From Panaeolus papilionaceus (lineage: Eukaryota > Basidiomycota > Agaricomycetes > Agaricales): a stretch of DNA of 64,000 nt. The DNA is taken from positions 1-64,000 of the forward strand of contig JADNRZ010000006.1 in assembly GCA_015501605.1 (NCBI GenBank), in the 5' to 3' direction. Position numbers and translations under genes: made by a program. Shown here in pieces: positions 1-11,900 of this stretch. The notes beneath the pieces were generated by a model, which was given only the letters and a program-made list of their open reading frames with translations, was not told the DNA's origin and did not search any database. Within the stretch, counting starts at the first letter, position 1. Every line of letters starts with the position of its first letter.

Positions 1-430
1 ATCTCGCTCCGCTCCTTGTTCCTGGCGTGGCCCGTGCGCGAGCGCTGACGTGGCGGTGGGTGACGTTCGCGGGCAGGCGCGATGTAGCGCTGGTGGTCGT
101 GATGGTGGTCGTGGTCGTGTAACGGTGGTGGTGGTGGGCGTGTAACGGCGGTGGTGGTGGGCGTGTGACGGCGGTGGTGGTGGTGGTGTAACGGCGTTGG
201 TGGTGGTGGTGTATAGGCGGCGGTGGCTGTGAAGCGGCGGTGGTGGTTGTGGGGAGCGAAGAATGACGCTCGTCGACGTCGAGGACGTTGACGATGAGGG
301 AGGGGACGGTGTCGGGGGAGATATGGTGGTGGAGGAGGGACGGTTGTGTGGGAGGGAAGGAAGAAAGGGTGGGAAGGCAACGAAGAACCATCAATGCTTG
401 ATGGGTTGCAGTTGATCGCGCACGGACTAA

Positions 431-461
<31 letters not shown>

Positions 462-1397
462 TAAATAATAAAATAAAATGAAAAAAATCATGAAAAATCG
501 AGAAAAAATCGTAGAAAATAGAGAAAAATCATAGAAAATTAAATTAAATCGTCTAAATTACAAATAAATTAGAATAATTCACTAAAATTCAAAATAAATT
601 GAAATAAAATTGTGTAAATTATTAAAAAATCACAATAAATTTCTAGAACTCAAAATAAAATCACAAAAAATAAATTAAAATAAAATAAAATAGAACCAAA
701 ATATATGTGCATAAATACCATTAAAGAATGAGATATTATATATATAATGATGTTAATTGAACAACATATTTGTAGGTAATTCATAAAATTGTAATAAAAT
801 AATGAAAAACAAAATAAAATTGATAGACAAAACACAAAACCAAATAAAACTCAGAAAATATAGATAATTGCAATGAAGACATGTGAATCACAGGAAATCA
901 ATATTTACATGTATTGATAGCATGAATAAATATTAAATACATTAATAAGGTACTCTTGCTATTTTAGGTGAACCTCAGCTGAACCTCAGCTGAACCTCAG
1001 TTGATCTCAGCTGAGGCTCAGCTGGTAAATAGTCAATACAATCTACACTACTATTAAAATTATAACAAATAAGCTGAGATTCAGCTGATCCTCAGCTGAG
1101 CCTCAGCTGAACCTCGGCTCATCAGCTGAGCCTCAGCTGAGCCCTCAGTTGCTAGTTTCAGTTTACTTCGCTGAGGCTCGGTTAATTTTGGCAGAGAGCT
1201 CAACTGAGAACCGAGGCTCAGCTGAGGCTCAGCTGATACTCAACTGAGCCTCAGCTGAGCCTCATTTTACACCAAAAGTAACATTCTCTACTAGTTTTAG
1301 TAAGAAAATTAATTGAGCTGATAAGCTGAGGCTCAGCTGATGAGCCGATCCTCAGCTGAGGCTCAGCCGAAACATTTGGGCTAGAGTAAAGTCCTCA
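1..1397 (-). mobile_element. KDZ-type DNA transposon copy 1, terminal part only (cut by window edge)
   Basis: This stretch is an inverted copy of the left end of the KDZ element at 16709-24546. The reverse complement of 1-50 matches about 17750-17800, the AT-rich part (about 480-900) matches about 17000-17420, and a 60-residue open frame at 650-835 (-) recurs almost unchanged at 17070-17252 (+). The outer terminus at 1378-1397 reads as the reverse complement of GAGGACTTTACTCTAGCCC, which is the terminus of copy 2. By comparison with copy 2, the body and transposase of this element lie to the left of the window. To the right it abuts LINE A sequence at 1398, so it appears to have inserted into LINE A. 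Positions 1-430 hold the GGT/GTG-rich leader and an (AGATA)n tract near 430-460. Confidence 0.8.
955..1397. repeat. KDZ terminal/subterminal CAGCTGAG array (copy 1)
   Basis: A dense array of the palindromic core CTCAGCTGAG and variants such as GAACCTCAGCTG and GAGGCTCAGCTG runs from about 965 to 1377, followed by the element tip. The array is longer than that of copy 2 (16709 to about 16940) and includes a segment around 1025-1085 that is found again in the third terminus near 26150-26200. Arrays of short palindromes at transposon ends usually serve as transposase-binding sites; that role is inferred here. Confidence 0.75.
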
Positions 1398-1650
1398 TAG
1401 AAGGTCGTACACAGTTTGCATGCGATCCAGTAACAAATTCATATGTTCATAATTTTTACAAACATTCTGAGAATATACACTAATGTCCTTAGATTTGTTT
1501 TGACTCATTTCTAAGAATGATTGTGTGAGATTTTGGGTGCAGAGCCATGTCGGCTACTCACCTTAGCATACGCCCTAACATACCAGTTCTCATCAAACCG
1601 GTTACGCCAGAACGGGCAATCATGGACAACCATGCCATACTGTTGATTCG
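1398..1650 (-). pseudogene. LINE A fragment: ORF1 3' end and ORF2 start
   Basis: This piece is nearly identical to 6688-6900 and has the same orientation. On the minus strand it carries the start of the endonuclease ORF (ATG near 1507, MSQ.. start) preceded by the last residues of the gag-like ORF1 with its C-terminal FDENWYVRAYAK stretch. It is cut on the left by the KDZ end and on the right by a switch of orientation around 1650. It is a fragment with no capacity for a product. Confidence 0.7.
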
Positions 1651-2345
1651 CTGTGGGAAGGACTCCACAGCACCTACAACTCTGCCATGGATTGAGAGTA
1701 TGACCTCTCAATCCTGGATGAGCTTCCCTCTCTGCAGGAGAGGGAATGGGAGGTTTTCTCCAGACAGGAGTTGCGCAAAGCCCTAGTAGTGTGCTCAGGT
1801 CTCTCTGCACCCGGTCCTGACCACATTACATGGTGGTACCTGAAGAGGGTCATCAACGCCAATGGCGTCGAGACCCTCTTCGTACAGCTCGCCACTTCAA
1901 GGACTCCACCTCAGTAATCATTCCGAAACCAGGGAAGGCGTTCTACTCTACTCCAAAGTCGTTCAGGCCTATTGTGCTCCTGAACACCCTTGGTAAACTC
2001 ATCGAGAAGCTCATCTCGACCTGCATCCAGTTTGAGGGCATCAAACTGGATATATTTCATCCGTGTCAGCTGGGAGGCGTGAAACAGCACTCAACAGAAG
2101 ATGCGGGCCTCATCCTCACCCATATGGTCTGAGCGGGCTGGGCGAAGGGTTTGGTAACCAGTGTGGTGGCTTTTGACATCGCACAGTTTTTCCCATCGTT
2201 GAACCACAACGTTCTGATGGCTATACTGGCCAAGCAGGGATTCCCTGCCAAGGTCCGGAGGTTTTTTGCCTCATATCTTGTAGGACATTCCACACACTAC
2301 AGCTGGAACACCTTCACCTCGGAACCAATGCCTGCGGATGTGGGA
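1651..2345 (+). pseudogene. LINE A reverse-transcriptase fragment in inverted orientation
   Basis: The plus strand encodes the entry to the reverse transcriptase domain, including the stretches FSRQELRKAL, STSVIIPKPGK, FRPIVLLNTLGKLIEK and VVAFDIAQFFPSLNHN. The last holds the first RT catalytic Asp. It is an inverted near-copy of 5030-5660 (-). Both copies share the same lesion, a deletion/frameshift just before HFKDSTSV, so they descend from one already defective parent or one duplication. The copy stops abruptly at about 2345, before the FVDD box. The preceding residues (1690-1745, YDLSILDELPSL region) are retained here but deleted in the long copy. Confidence 0.75.
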
Positions 2346-2865
2346 ATTTATATACTGGTGTGCGGCTGGCAGTCTGGTCGGATCATGGTAAATACAAACG
2401 AAGTACGAGTACTAGGAATGACTACTCCCCAATTAAGTTGGGTATATACCACGGCAGACTAATCTCAAGCGAGCGCAAAGCACGAGCAAAGAACATGGGG
2501 CAAGTTATCAAAGCTGATTGCGCAGCAAATAAGCCTCTCCCTCACGAGGAAGGCGGCAGTGCAGAGTGAGCAACCAAGCGTCGTCAGGTTAATGCCCTTG
2601 ACTTGGTTGTCAAACAGAAGCGGTGGTGCCCCGGAGGGGCGCCTACTACGCAAAGCCCTTGGTTACCCATGGACGGGCACCAGGCGGCTAAACTCTAACC
2701 TGCGTACACACCGAAGTGCGCTCCCCGACCACTGGTTGTAATGCCGAAGCTTCCAGCACGCAAGGGCCCCGTTGCTGGCATCCAATTAAGGACCGCTTGG
2801 GGGACGGGCCATCGTCTCGGCCTCCTAAATGTTCGGGACCCCAACAACCACCCCACTTCAGAGCT

Positions 2866-5800
2866 TTATCCAACGCCCTCCTCCTCCCGAGGGCAGGAAG
2901 GGCGTATCGCGGCAAAGGAGAACGCGAGCGGGTTCGCGTTCAAGTATTTATAGAGCTCCCATGTATCCCATGGGTGCCCGCGATAATGCTTGTACTTCCG
3001 GCAGGAGCACAAGATATGAGAGCACGTCCCGAAGCGCCCGCAGGCGCAACGAGGAGCGGGTAGATTAAATTGCATACGGTGATAATATTCACCGATGGGA
3101 GCGTGGCCCGTAATACAACGAACTGCGCGTGCGGTCAAGGACGGAGGGCTGGCCTCGAACGCGGATAACCAAGACCCACCCTTCTTAGTGGTAGGCTTGA
3201 GAAGACAGTCGTGCTTGTCATGGAGGGGCATAAAGTGCCTGCCTCTGTATGATACGTCCAAGAACTTTGCTTCCCAGAGTTGAAGTGCCTTGCGATCTGC
3301 AAAATCGCGGAGCCAATCTAGCGTTGTGAGGGGGCGCGCCCCCACACGAACGCCGGGCAGAGATGTAACCATCTCGTGAGCGGTCCCCTGTGGACCCCAG
3401 CGAAGCTGGGAGGGGACGTGTACAAAAAGCACGCGCTGGTTGGCTGCCACCCTTCTTCGTGGTGGGCTTGAGAAGACGGTCATGCTTGTCATGGAGGGGC
3501 ATGAAATGCCTGCCTCTGTAAGATTGATCCGAGAACTTTGCTTCCCAGAGTTGAAGTGCCTTGCGATCTGCAAAATCGCAGAGCCAACTTAGCGTCATGA
3601 GGGGGTGTGCCCCCACACAAACACCGGGGAGAGATGTGACCATCTCATGAGCAGTCCCCTGTGGACCCCAGCGAAGCTGGGAGGGGACGTGTACGAAAAG
3701 TATGCGGCAAGAGCGCGCATGATGGCCAGGCTATGTTCCTGACCACTGTGCTCCCTGCAATCGGTAGCTAGCCTGATGGCAGGCATGCAGTCTGAGAATA
3801 CATACACGCGCTTGCACCTTGGGAAGGTGATAGCCTTACACAAGGCAAGCCGTATAGCAGCCAGTTCCGCCTCAACGGAAGTAGAACGTCCTGCTGGGTG
3901 GCAGGTGCACCATGGGTCACCAACCGATGGCTCAAGTCCTTCCACGGGGTCCACAGCATACACAAGTGCACTTACTGCAGCCTGGAAGTGGTCCTGCTGT
4001 GGCACGGACGCATCGCCAGCTGCCACAAATGAACCGGGTGTATCAGCAGCCTCAGCCATAAGCTGCACCAGCTGATCTGCCCTTGACAGCCACTCCCTGC
4101 CGTCAGGCGGGGGAGTGGGCAGGGGCGGGAGAGTCTCATTGACGTCCACCTGGTTAGGGAAGCGTTCAGTGAGTCGATTGCCAGGTCTGGACTCATCGGG
4201 CAGAAGCTCGATGGGCTCAGTCAGTTGGGGGAGTCATGAGATGATCTCCATAACTGCCCCAGAGGTCTTCGCTGTCTTGGACTCGGACATACAGGCAAAG
4301 GAACCCCCAAAGGGGGTGACTGGACGCAAGCGTCCCGACGTGCCAGGTGGAGCGGTCAGTCAGATGATGAAGGAGTAGAGGGATCGGAAGGAGGCCCGCC
4401 AGGGCCTCCGCTCCGCCTATGGGAGTGGTCTTAAACACACCTGTGATCCATAGGGCAGCCTTACACTGCATCCTGTTGAACATTTTCAGGAGTTCCTTGT
4501 TGTGGGAGCCCCTGAAGAACCAGAGTCTGTGACCATACATGGCAATTGGAAGGACGCATGTGTGGTACAGAAGACGATGTTGGACCAGGGAGAGACCCCA
4601 GAGTGAGTTACCAAGCATCCCCATGGCCTTGACCATGGTGAGAGCTTTTGTGGTGTAGTAGCGTACGTGCTCCCTAAAGGTGAGCCTGCAATCAAAGTAG
4701 AAGCCCAGATACCTCCAAATAGGTTTGGGCTTCAACAGCGTAGCACCTGTGTAAGGCGCGTACCCCAAATCAATAGGGGGGTTGACACCATCCCACCTGC
4801 GCGAGAAGTGGAATAACTTAGACTTGTCATGTTCCAGCACAAGTGCCAGCGCAGTGAACAAGGTGAAGATGATGGAGTACGCTGCCCAAAGGGCAGCGAT
4901 GTTGTCAGTCAATTTCTTGGCCTGACAGATGAGTGTGCCGTTGTCTACAAACAACAGCAAGTAGCAAGACAACGCACCTGCTAGGGCGCACACCTCGAAG
5001 ATCAGAGTGATCAGAGTGATGTAAAGAGCAGAGAGAACCAGGGACAGGGCAGAGCCCTGTCCCACGCCCACATCCGCAGGCATTGGTTCCGAGGTGAAGG
5101 TGTTCCAGCTGTAGTGTGTGGAATGTCCTACAAGATATGAGGCAAAAAACCTCCGGACCTTGGCAGGGAATCCCTGCTTGGCCAGTATAGCCATCAGAAC
5201 GTTGTGGTTCAACGATGGGAAAAACTGTGCGATGTCAAAAGCCACCACACTGGTTACCAAACCCTTCGCCCAGCCCGCTCAGACCATATGGGTGAGGATG
5301 AGGCCCGCATCTTCTGTTGAGTGCTGTTTCACGCCTCCCAGCTGACACGGATGAAATATATCCAGTTTGATGCCCTCAAACTGGATGCAGGTCGAGATGA
5401 GCTTCTCGATGAGTTTACCAAGGGTGTTCAGGAGCACAATAGGCCTGAACGACTTTGGAGTAGAGTAGAACGCCTTCCCTGGTTTCGGAATGATTACCGA
5501 GGTGGAGTCCTTGAAGTGGCGAGCTGTACAAAGAGGGTCTCGACGCCATTGGCGTTGATGACCCTCTTCAGGTACCACCATGTAATGTGGTCGGGACTGG
5601 GTGCAGAGAGACCTGAGCATGCTACAAGGGCTTTGCGCAACTCCTGTCTGGAGAAAACCTTCATAAGGTCCCATGGGCGCTTGTTGGTTTCAGCAATTTT
5701 CTCGATTTCAGCATCGAAAAAAACCCGCTTCGTGCTACGAGTAGCTCTCCGCAGGGCCCGCCACTCCTCCTTCCCCCGGTTGGCCCGGAAGGCAGAGAGG

Positions 5801-6792
5801 GCAGTCGCGCACTCATCATTCCACCAAGCTTTTGACTGCTTGACGACTTTTTTCTCCGTGGCATGGTGATCCCATGCCTCTTGGAAGCAAAGAGTAATAG
5901 CTGAGGCCATGTCCTCCACCCCCTCAGGAGTATGTGCAAACTCGTGTCCGACAAGGCCCTGCAGCCCCACATGAAGCGCAGATAAGAAAGCCTTTTCCGT
6001 ATCCGAATTAGGCTTGATAGACTTGCAAGGGGGAGCCGAAGGCTCCTCCGAGCAAGGGAGAGTGCATCCCAAAGGGATGTGATCGCTGACACCTTGCCAG
6101 GATCTGTCACGCTTCGGTGCGTGTGACAGAGAGAACTCTGCCTTGAGGAAGACAAGATCGATCACCGTAGGCGAAAGATCTGCCTGAAAGGGGATGTGGG
6201 TGGGGCCCAGATTAACCGGTTCAGCCCACAGCAACCCCGTCTCTGCCGTGATCTCCTGGATTTGGACAGCGTGGGAGTTATGCCCTTCAACATCTGGGTC
6301 CCAGACGTGAGAGCGGCAGTTGAAGTCTCCCCCCATATAAACAAGGGGGGGGAGATCATCAAGGTGGTTGTGGAGGAAGCGTGTAGCGCTTCCCCCACTG
6401 TCGGAGTACACATTAAGAAAGTTAAAGACTTCCCGCTCCCCAAAGAGTGAGAGTAGTTGAATGTCACGGTGTTTAACAATATCTGGACGGAGTGCGGGGT
6501 GATATTGTACAAGGCTGTGCGCCACATACATTATCACGTGGGGGGGTTGACCGTCGGCGCTCTTCGCGTCAGTGAAGAGCAACCAGTTGGGATGGACCAG
6601 AGGTCCTTCCACATTGTTGCCCTCCTTGTTAGAGGTGGACAGCGCTGTGCGAATCACACGCCACGGGGGCTCTTGGATGAATAAAAGATCATACACGGTT
6701 TGCATACGGTCCAGTAACAAGTTCACATGTTCATAATTTTTACAAACATTCTGAGAATATACACTAATGTCCTTGGATTTGATTTGACTCAT
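2866..6792 (-). pseudogene. LINE A ORF2: endonuclease / reverse transcriptase / RNase H polyprotein (broken)
   Basis: ORF2 starts with MSQIKSKDISVYSQNVCKN at 6792. The AP-like endonuclease shows FIQEPPW, GGDFNCRSHVWD, VIDLVFL and GVSDHIPL, the usual Glu, Asp/Asn and SDH landmarks. A deletion at about 5660 removes the linker before VFSRQELRKAL, and the frame shifts near 5510. The RT domain runs from about 5630 to 4217. Its FVDD box reads FVDNGT at about 4950-4934, so the second metal-binding Asp is Asn, and the change fits a CpG-to-CpA transition. RNase H (about 4100-3650) keeps GDAS, the Glu of VEAELAAIRLAL and the Asp of VFSDC. The C-terminus (about 3050-2950) has CACGRFGTCSHILCSC. An internal 271-bp tandem duplication adds a further frameshift. 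Confidence 0.8.
3176..3717. repeat. 271-bp tandem duplication inside LINE A ORF2
   Basis: Two adjacent copies (3176-3446 and 3447 to about 3717) differ by scattered, mostly transition changes. Anchor strings such as GCGATCTGCAAAATCGC recur at 3292 and 3563, a spacing of 271 bp. Because 271 is not a multiple of three, the duplication shifts the frame of the RNase H/C-terminal region. Two overlapping minus-strand ORFs carry the repeated ADRKALQLWEAKF segment. Confidence 0.85.
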
Positions 6793-6799
6793 TTCTAAG

Positions 6800-8891
6800 A
6801 ACGATTGTGTGAGATTTTGGGTGCAGTGCCATGTCGGCTACTCACCTTAGCATATGCCCTAACATACCAGTTCTCGTCGAACCAGTTACACCAGAACGGG
6901 CAGTTGTGGGCATCTGCTGCGTGGTCCCCTTTGCAGTTAACACATGGGAACCGATGAGGACACGCCTCCCCTGACAGAGTTGGGGGGATGGGTGGGTTAG
7001 AGTTGGGGTTGCCTCAGCAACACCCCGCAAGTGATCGGTGCTGGTCCCTTGTGTGGGGCCCACTGCAAACAGGGCATGTCTGGCCTTGAGCCCGACAGTG
7101 CTTAATGTCGTGGCCCCACCTGAAGCACTTAGGGCAACAGGGGACACCACGGTTGGCCAAAGCCGCCTGGATAGAGCAGGAGTGTCCACAAATCATTATG
7201 GACCTCCCGATGAGCGTCTTTGCCCAGGCACCCTGCTGGGTATCCCATAGATCGAAATAGACAGTTGCAGTGGCAGCCATCTTGGAGTTGCGAATAATGC
7301 GCAGCTTAGTGCGCAATGCGAAGGAGGACATGAGGGGGATGCAGCGACCGCCCGCTTCACATCTTCTTCGGTGATCCTGACGCCAGTCGTCAGGGAGGAA
7401 AATACCGGAACATCCACCATTTTGAGGTACAACGTTGAGGCGGGCAGGGTGACCTGCAGGGAGAGCAGACCTTGCATCTCCAGGAAGAACTTCTTCGCGA
7501 CGGACCGGATGAGGGCAATATCCCTCTCCGATGCGACGTGAGTAGTCTCGACGGTGTACCTGTTGAACGTGGGGCCACACGAGAGAGCGCGAATGACAGT
7601 GCCGGTGTGAGCCAGTACCGTATTCACCTCCTGATAAAGGCGCTCGATGTCTACCAGAGGTAGAGACTGCGCCGTAAAAGTAATGAGGACCTGTCGATGA
7701 GACGGGCCCTTGACAACGTAGGACAGAGTGGAGGCATTTTTAGATTTGCCTCTACCTGTGGATGGCCCGGCTACCTGGGTGGGGTAGGCCTGGGGCAGGA
7801 ATTGCACACAGGCATTGGACATGCCCAGCTGTGGCACTCTGTAACCAGGGACGGTAGAGTGTTTGGCGACCGCAGCGAAAGACGGCTTTGGCTTCGTCTG
7901 TCAGTTCACCTGAGGGGGAGGCCCAGAGGGCCTCTGAAAGGTCCCAGCCACGGGAACTTTCGGTTTCTTAGGGGCTGTTCCTGTCATCTCCGTATCTTCA
8001 GGTGCGACAGGCTCGGAGGAAGTCGGGGCATGTCCCGCAGCCTTCCGCTTCCCGAAAGATGATGACTTTTGGGTAGAGGAGGCCAGATCTCCCACAGGTG
8101 GTCCGTGCGCAGTGCCCTGGACCTGTGGGGTAGTGTTGAGGTCGGCAGCGATGGCCTGCTGTACCTCAGCGTCGTACTCTTCGTCCATCTCCATCGGGGA
8201 GGTGGGCTGGATGGGGGGAGCGAGCCCTCAACGAGGGGCTGCCTGATTGTAACGTCCCCTCAATAACATCGTACGAGTCATTGAGGACGGCGAAGAGGGA
8301 GTCCACCAGCACATTGTTGTGGCTGGTGGGTTGAACAGCTGCCCAGGTAGACATGGACACTCGCTCAACGAGCTCAAGAAGCTCGTGGGCGAGGAGACTT
8401 GTGTCCTCTTGGTTAGAGAACATGGACAGGTTGGCACCATTCTCCATCCAATGCTGTATCTCCCTCACACTGCGAATAGCAGCCTTCAGATCCCCACTGG
8501 CCTCCTCCTTTGTACCAGCCGCTTCGAAGGGAACCAACGAATGCCTCAAGTAAGATTGTTGGGAAGCAGCAGATCTCCTGCTCTTCCTGGCGACGGTTGT
8601 TCAGCTCCCTCCTCCTTCACTGCGACGATCCGATTGATTTCCCCTGGGGATGGGGGTGGTGTACCGCTTCTTCGCATCACCCTTGGGTGGAGCGGAGCGT
8701 GCTGTTGGTGTAGGGGACAATGAACGAGCCCTGGGGGCGGAATACCCCCCTAGATCTGAAGAGGGCGCAATGCCCTCCCCTGCTGCTGGCTGCAATAGCG
8801 CCGATGATGTGATTTGTGGGCGGAAGACAGGGCTCCAAGGAGTCTGCCCTCCTAACGAACTGGACACACGAGGCGTCCCCTCCTTTGACAT
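6800..8891 (-). pseudogene. LINE A ORF1, gag-like nucleic-acid-binding protein (frameshifted)
   Basis: The likely start ATG is at 8891 (MSKEGTPRVSSS..). The reading frame then breaks at least four times (near 8600, 8180, 7880 and 7400). The N-terminal half is Ser/Pro-rich and low complexity. The middle (about 7837-7400) looks like the conserved single-strand nucleic-acid-binding part of gag. The C-terminal part (about 7200-6850) has three cysteine motifs: CPKCFRWGHDIKHC, CPVCSGPHTRDQH and CVNCKGDHAADAHNC. These resemble the tandem CCHC knuckles of LINE ORF1 proteins, which package element RNA. The ORF1 stop lies only a few bases from the ORF2 start at 6792, as is usual in such elements. Confidence 0.75.
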
Positions 8892-8959
8892 TGAGCTCGA
8901 TGTTTAGCAGTTGTAGATACGAGTTGTTGAGTGTAAGCCCAAATAGGAAGGTGGTGGTT

Positions 8960-11900
8960 CAGGATCAAGAAGCGTGAACTCTGGAAGCATTGGCAACCAA
9001 GAACAGAACCCAGGTGGACAACGTCTTCTGCAGCCAGGGACTAGAGGAGAGGTTAGTGAGGTGTAGAACAAAGGAAAGGGACAGAGTCAGAAAAACAGAT
9101 CACTTCCCCATTGAAATCATATTTGACATGACCACAAACAGGACTAGAGAAAATGAAAGATTCAACTACTGTGCTACAAACTGGGAACAATTCAGGAACT
9201 CACTGGAAGGGAGACTAAGCAATATCCCCAAACCACAAGAGTTCAGAAGAGGTGAGGTAGTGGAATTCACTCAAGCCAAGGAAGATCTGGAAAGGGTCTT
9301 GAAGGAGACAATGGAAGAAGTGGTACCGAAATTGAAGGAGATCCCATGGAGGAAGAGGTGGTGGACACATGATTTAGGAAAATGAATGAAGGAGGTGAAG
9401 AGGATGGGCAGGAAGGTGGAACGGGCCAGGAAAAAGGGGGTGATAACACCACAGATGGAGGAGGATTACAGGTCAGCGAGGAATGAGTACACACAAGCGA
9501 TCAAGGACAAGAAGAGGAAGCACTGGGAGGAATGGCTTGAGGAATTGGACAAGAAGGAAGTGTGGTTGGCAGGCAAGATGATGGGGGGAGGAGGAAGTGA
9601 TGGTGGGAGAACGAGAGTCCCCAACATCAGGGTATCAGACGAAACAGGCAATCCAACAGACATCATGTCCAATGAGGAGAAGGGTAAAGCCTTCTTTGAA
9701 GCATTCATCCCAAAGAGGAATGCCCTGCACATAAACAACAATGTCAATGCCAGATACTCTTGTGCAAAATGGAAATTTGAACTGACTCAGGACCAAATGA
9801 TAGACCATGTCATCAGAGGTCTAAAGCCATACAAGAAATCCAGGACAGATAGCGCACCCAACTGTGTTTTTGTACACAACAGAGATATACTGGTTCCCTA
9901 TTTAGGACCCCTATTCCGCACCACTGACACACTGAATTCTACCTGGCTGACTGGAAGCTGACTGAAACGCCAGTTCTATGCAAACTGGGAAAAGGAGACT
10001 ACACTGTGACTGGAGCATATTGCCCAATTGTGCTATCTCATGGAATTGCGCACATCCTCAATATGTGCAAAACTTGCACCCTGACTGAAAAAGCTGAACA
10101 ACACGGCATATTGCCCATGAACCACTTTGGAGGTAGAGCAGGAAGGACGACCACAGACTCAGTACACCTGCTGATCAAAACCATACTTGATGCATGGAGG
10201 AAAAAGGAGGTGGCCGCAGCTCTCTTCCTGGACATAAAAGGGGCATTCCCCAGTGTAGCAATGGATGTCCTCTTGCATGAAATGAGGATGAGAGGGGTAC
10301 CCAGGGAGCATGTGGAATGGGTGAGAAGAAGGAACAAGGGAAGAAGAATGGTGCTCATTTTCGACAACTTTATCTCGGAGGAGTTTGCAGTGACAGACGG
10401 GCTAGATCAGGGCAATGCACAATCACTGATACTATATTTAATCTACAACTCTGATCTACCAGCAATGTCCGACAGGCCTAACAACACCACAGTTCTAGCT
10501 TTTGTGGACAACATTGGAATAGTGGCCACCAGGAAAGACTTCAAGAGCACGAACGCAAAGATCAAAGAGGTGATGACAAGGGAGGGAGGTGTGGAAGAGT
10601 GGGTGGAGAAGCCCAATTGCATGTTCAGAAGGGAGAAGTTCCAACTAGTCAACTTCAGCAGAAGGAAGAAGGTCAACGACGAGGGGGTGAAAGTCGACAT
10701 ACCTAGGCCAACCCTGCAACTCAACAACATCGTCATCAAACCAAAGGACCATGCCAAGTTGCTAGGCATCCTTGTCAATCAGGAGTTGAGATGGAAGCAC
10801 CAAAACTCAGCAGTGACAGCCAAAGCGATGGGGTGGGCTTCACAGATCTACAGACTCACCAAGAACAGAGGAGGAGTAGCCTACAAGAACATCAGAAGAC
10901 TTTTCATCGGCACAGCAATTCCAAGGATCACATATGGGATAGAGATATTCAACCCTCCAAGGAGGGGTGCCGCACAGGGAAACAAATCTGCGCTGGAAAA
11001 GAAATTGGACAGTGTCCTCGGTAAGGTAGCAGTGATCATAGTTGGAGGCTTAAGGACGTCACCTAGAGACACTGCTATGGCTCATGCAAACCTGGACCCA
11101 ATCAAGGTGGCAATCAGGAGGATACACACCAAAGCCGCCATCTGTCTTGCTACACTACCAAAGACGCACCTGCTCCACTCCCCAGTAGCAAATGCAGCTA
11201 ACAGATATGTGAAACACTTCCCAACCCTGCTCCACCACTTGATGCATGCCTTCAACTTTGACGCAGCTAAAATGGAAAAGATCAGTCCATACTGCAAACT
11301 AGAATGGGAGAGCTGACAAGTCATATGTCAACACACCTCGGGACTGGATAGGCAAGCAGTAATGGAGATGGAAAGAGTAAGAAGTCTAGGGAAACACGAA
11401 TTCTTCACCGACAGGTCCCTGGGGGAGGAAGGAGTAGCAGGAGCAGTGGTGTGGTACAAGAGGGGAGTGGAAACGAAGGCGATAGGGAAGAGGCTAGGGG
11501 AACAAGACAAGCATATGGTCTACGAGGCGGAGCTGACAGGGCTGATACTTGCAATGAAAATTGCAGTGGAAGAGGGGCTAAAAGGGACAATCAACATTGG
11601 ACTGGACAACCAAGTGGTAATAAAAACCTTACAAGACTGATACACAAGGTTCGCTCAGAAGATGTGGAGGGAACTCCAGAACCTAATTGTTGCTTTCCTG
11701 GAATGGAACATTGTCAACAAGATTGTAGTCCAATGGGTACCAGGCCAAGAAGGGGTTGAAGGAAATGAGAGAGCAGATAAGAAGGTGAGGGAATCAGGAA
11801 GGTGAGAGAGTGGAGAGGGCACAGAGGCGGAGGAAGGGGCTGAGAATGAGGAGGAATGGGAGGACCAATCTCATGCACTAAGCAAGGCCGCAGTGAAGCA

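Larger units (their letters stand above)
2346..8950 (-). mobile_element. LINE A: long non-LTR retrotransposon copy, decayed
   Basis: A two-ORF non-LTR retrotransposon reads on the minus strand. ORF1 (8891 to about 6800) is gag-like with zinc knuckles. ORF2 (6792 to about 2866) has an AP-type endonuclease, reverse transcriptase, RNase H and a C-terminal zinc-knuckle region. The 5' end lies near 8950, where LINE B sequence starts. About 500 bp of 3' untranslated sequence (2346-2865) follow ORF2. I see no poly(A)-like tail, shown as poly(T) on the plus strand, near 2346. Multiple frameshifts, a 271-bp tandem duplication and a mutated RT active site show that this copy is dead. Confidence 0.8.

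Noticed and set aside
650..835. 61-codon frame repeated at 17070-17252 as a conserved small protein
   Set aside because: It lies in AT-rich KDZ subterminal DNA; conservation follows from recent element duplication.
2866..3573. 235-residue minus-strand frame as a separate gene
   Set aside because: It is the C-terminal part of LINE A ORF2 read through the frame-shifting 271-bp duplication.
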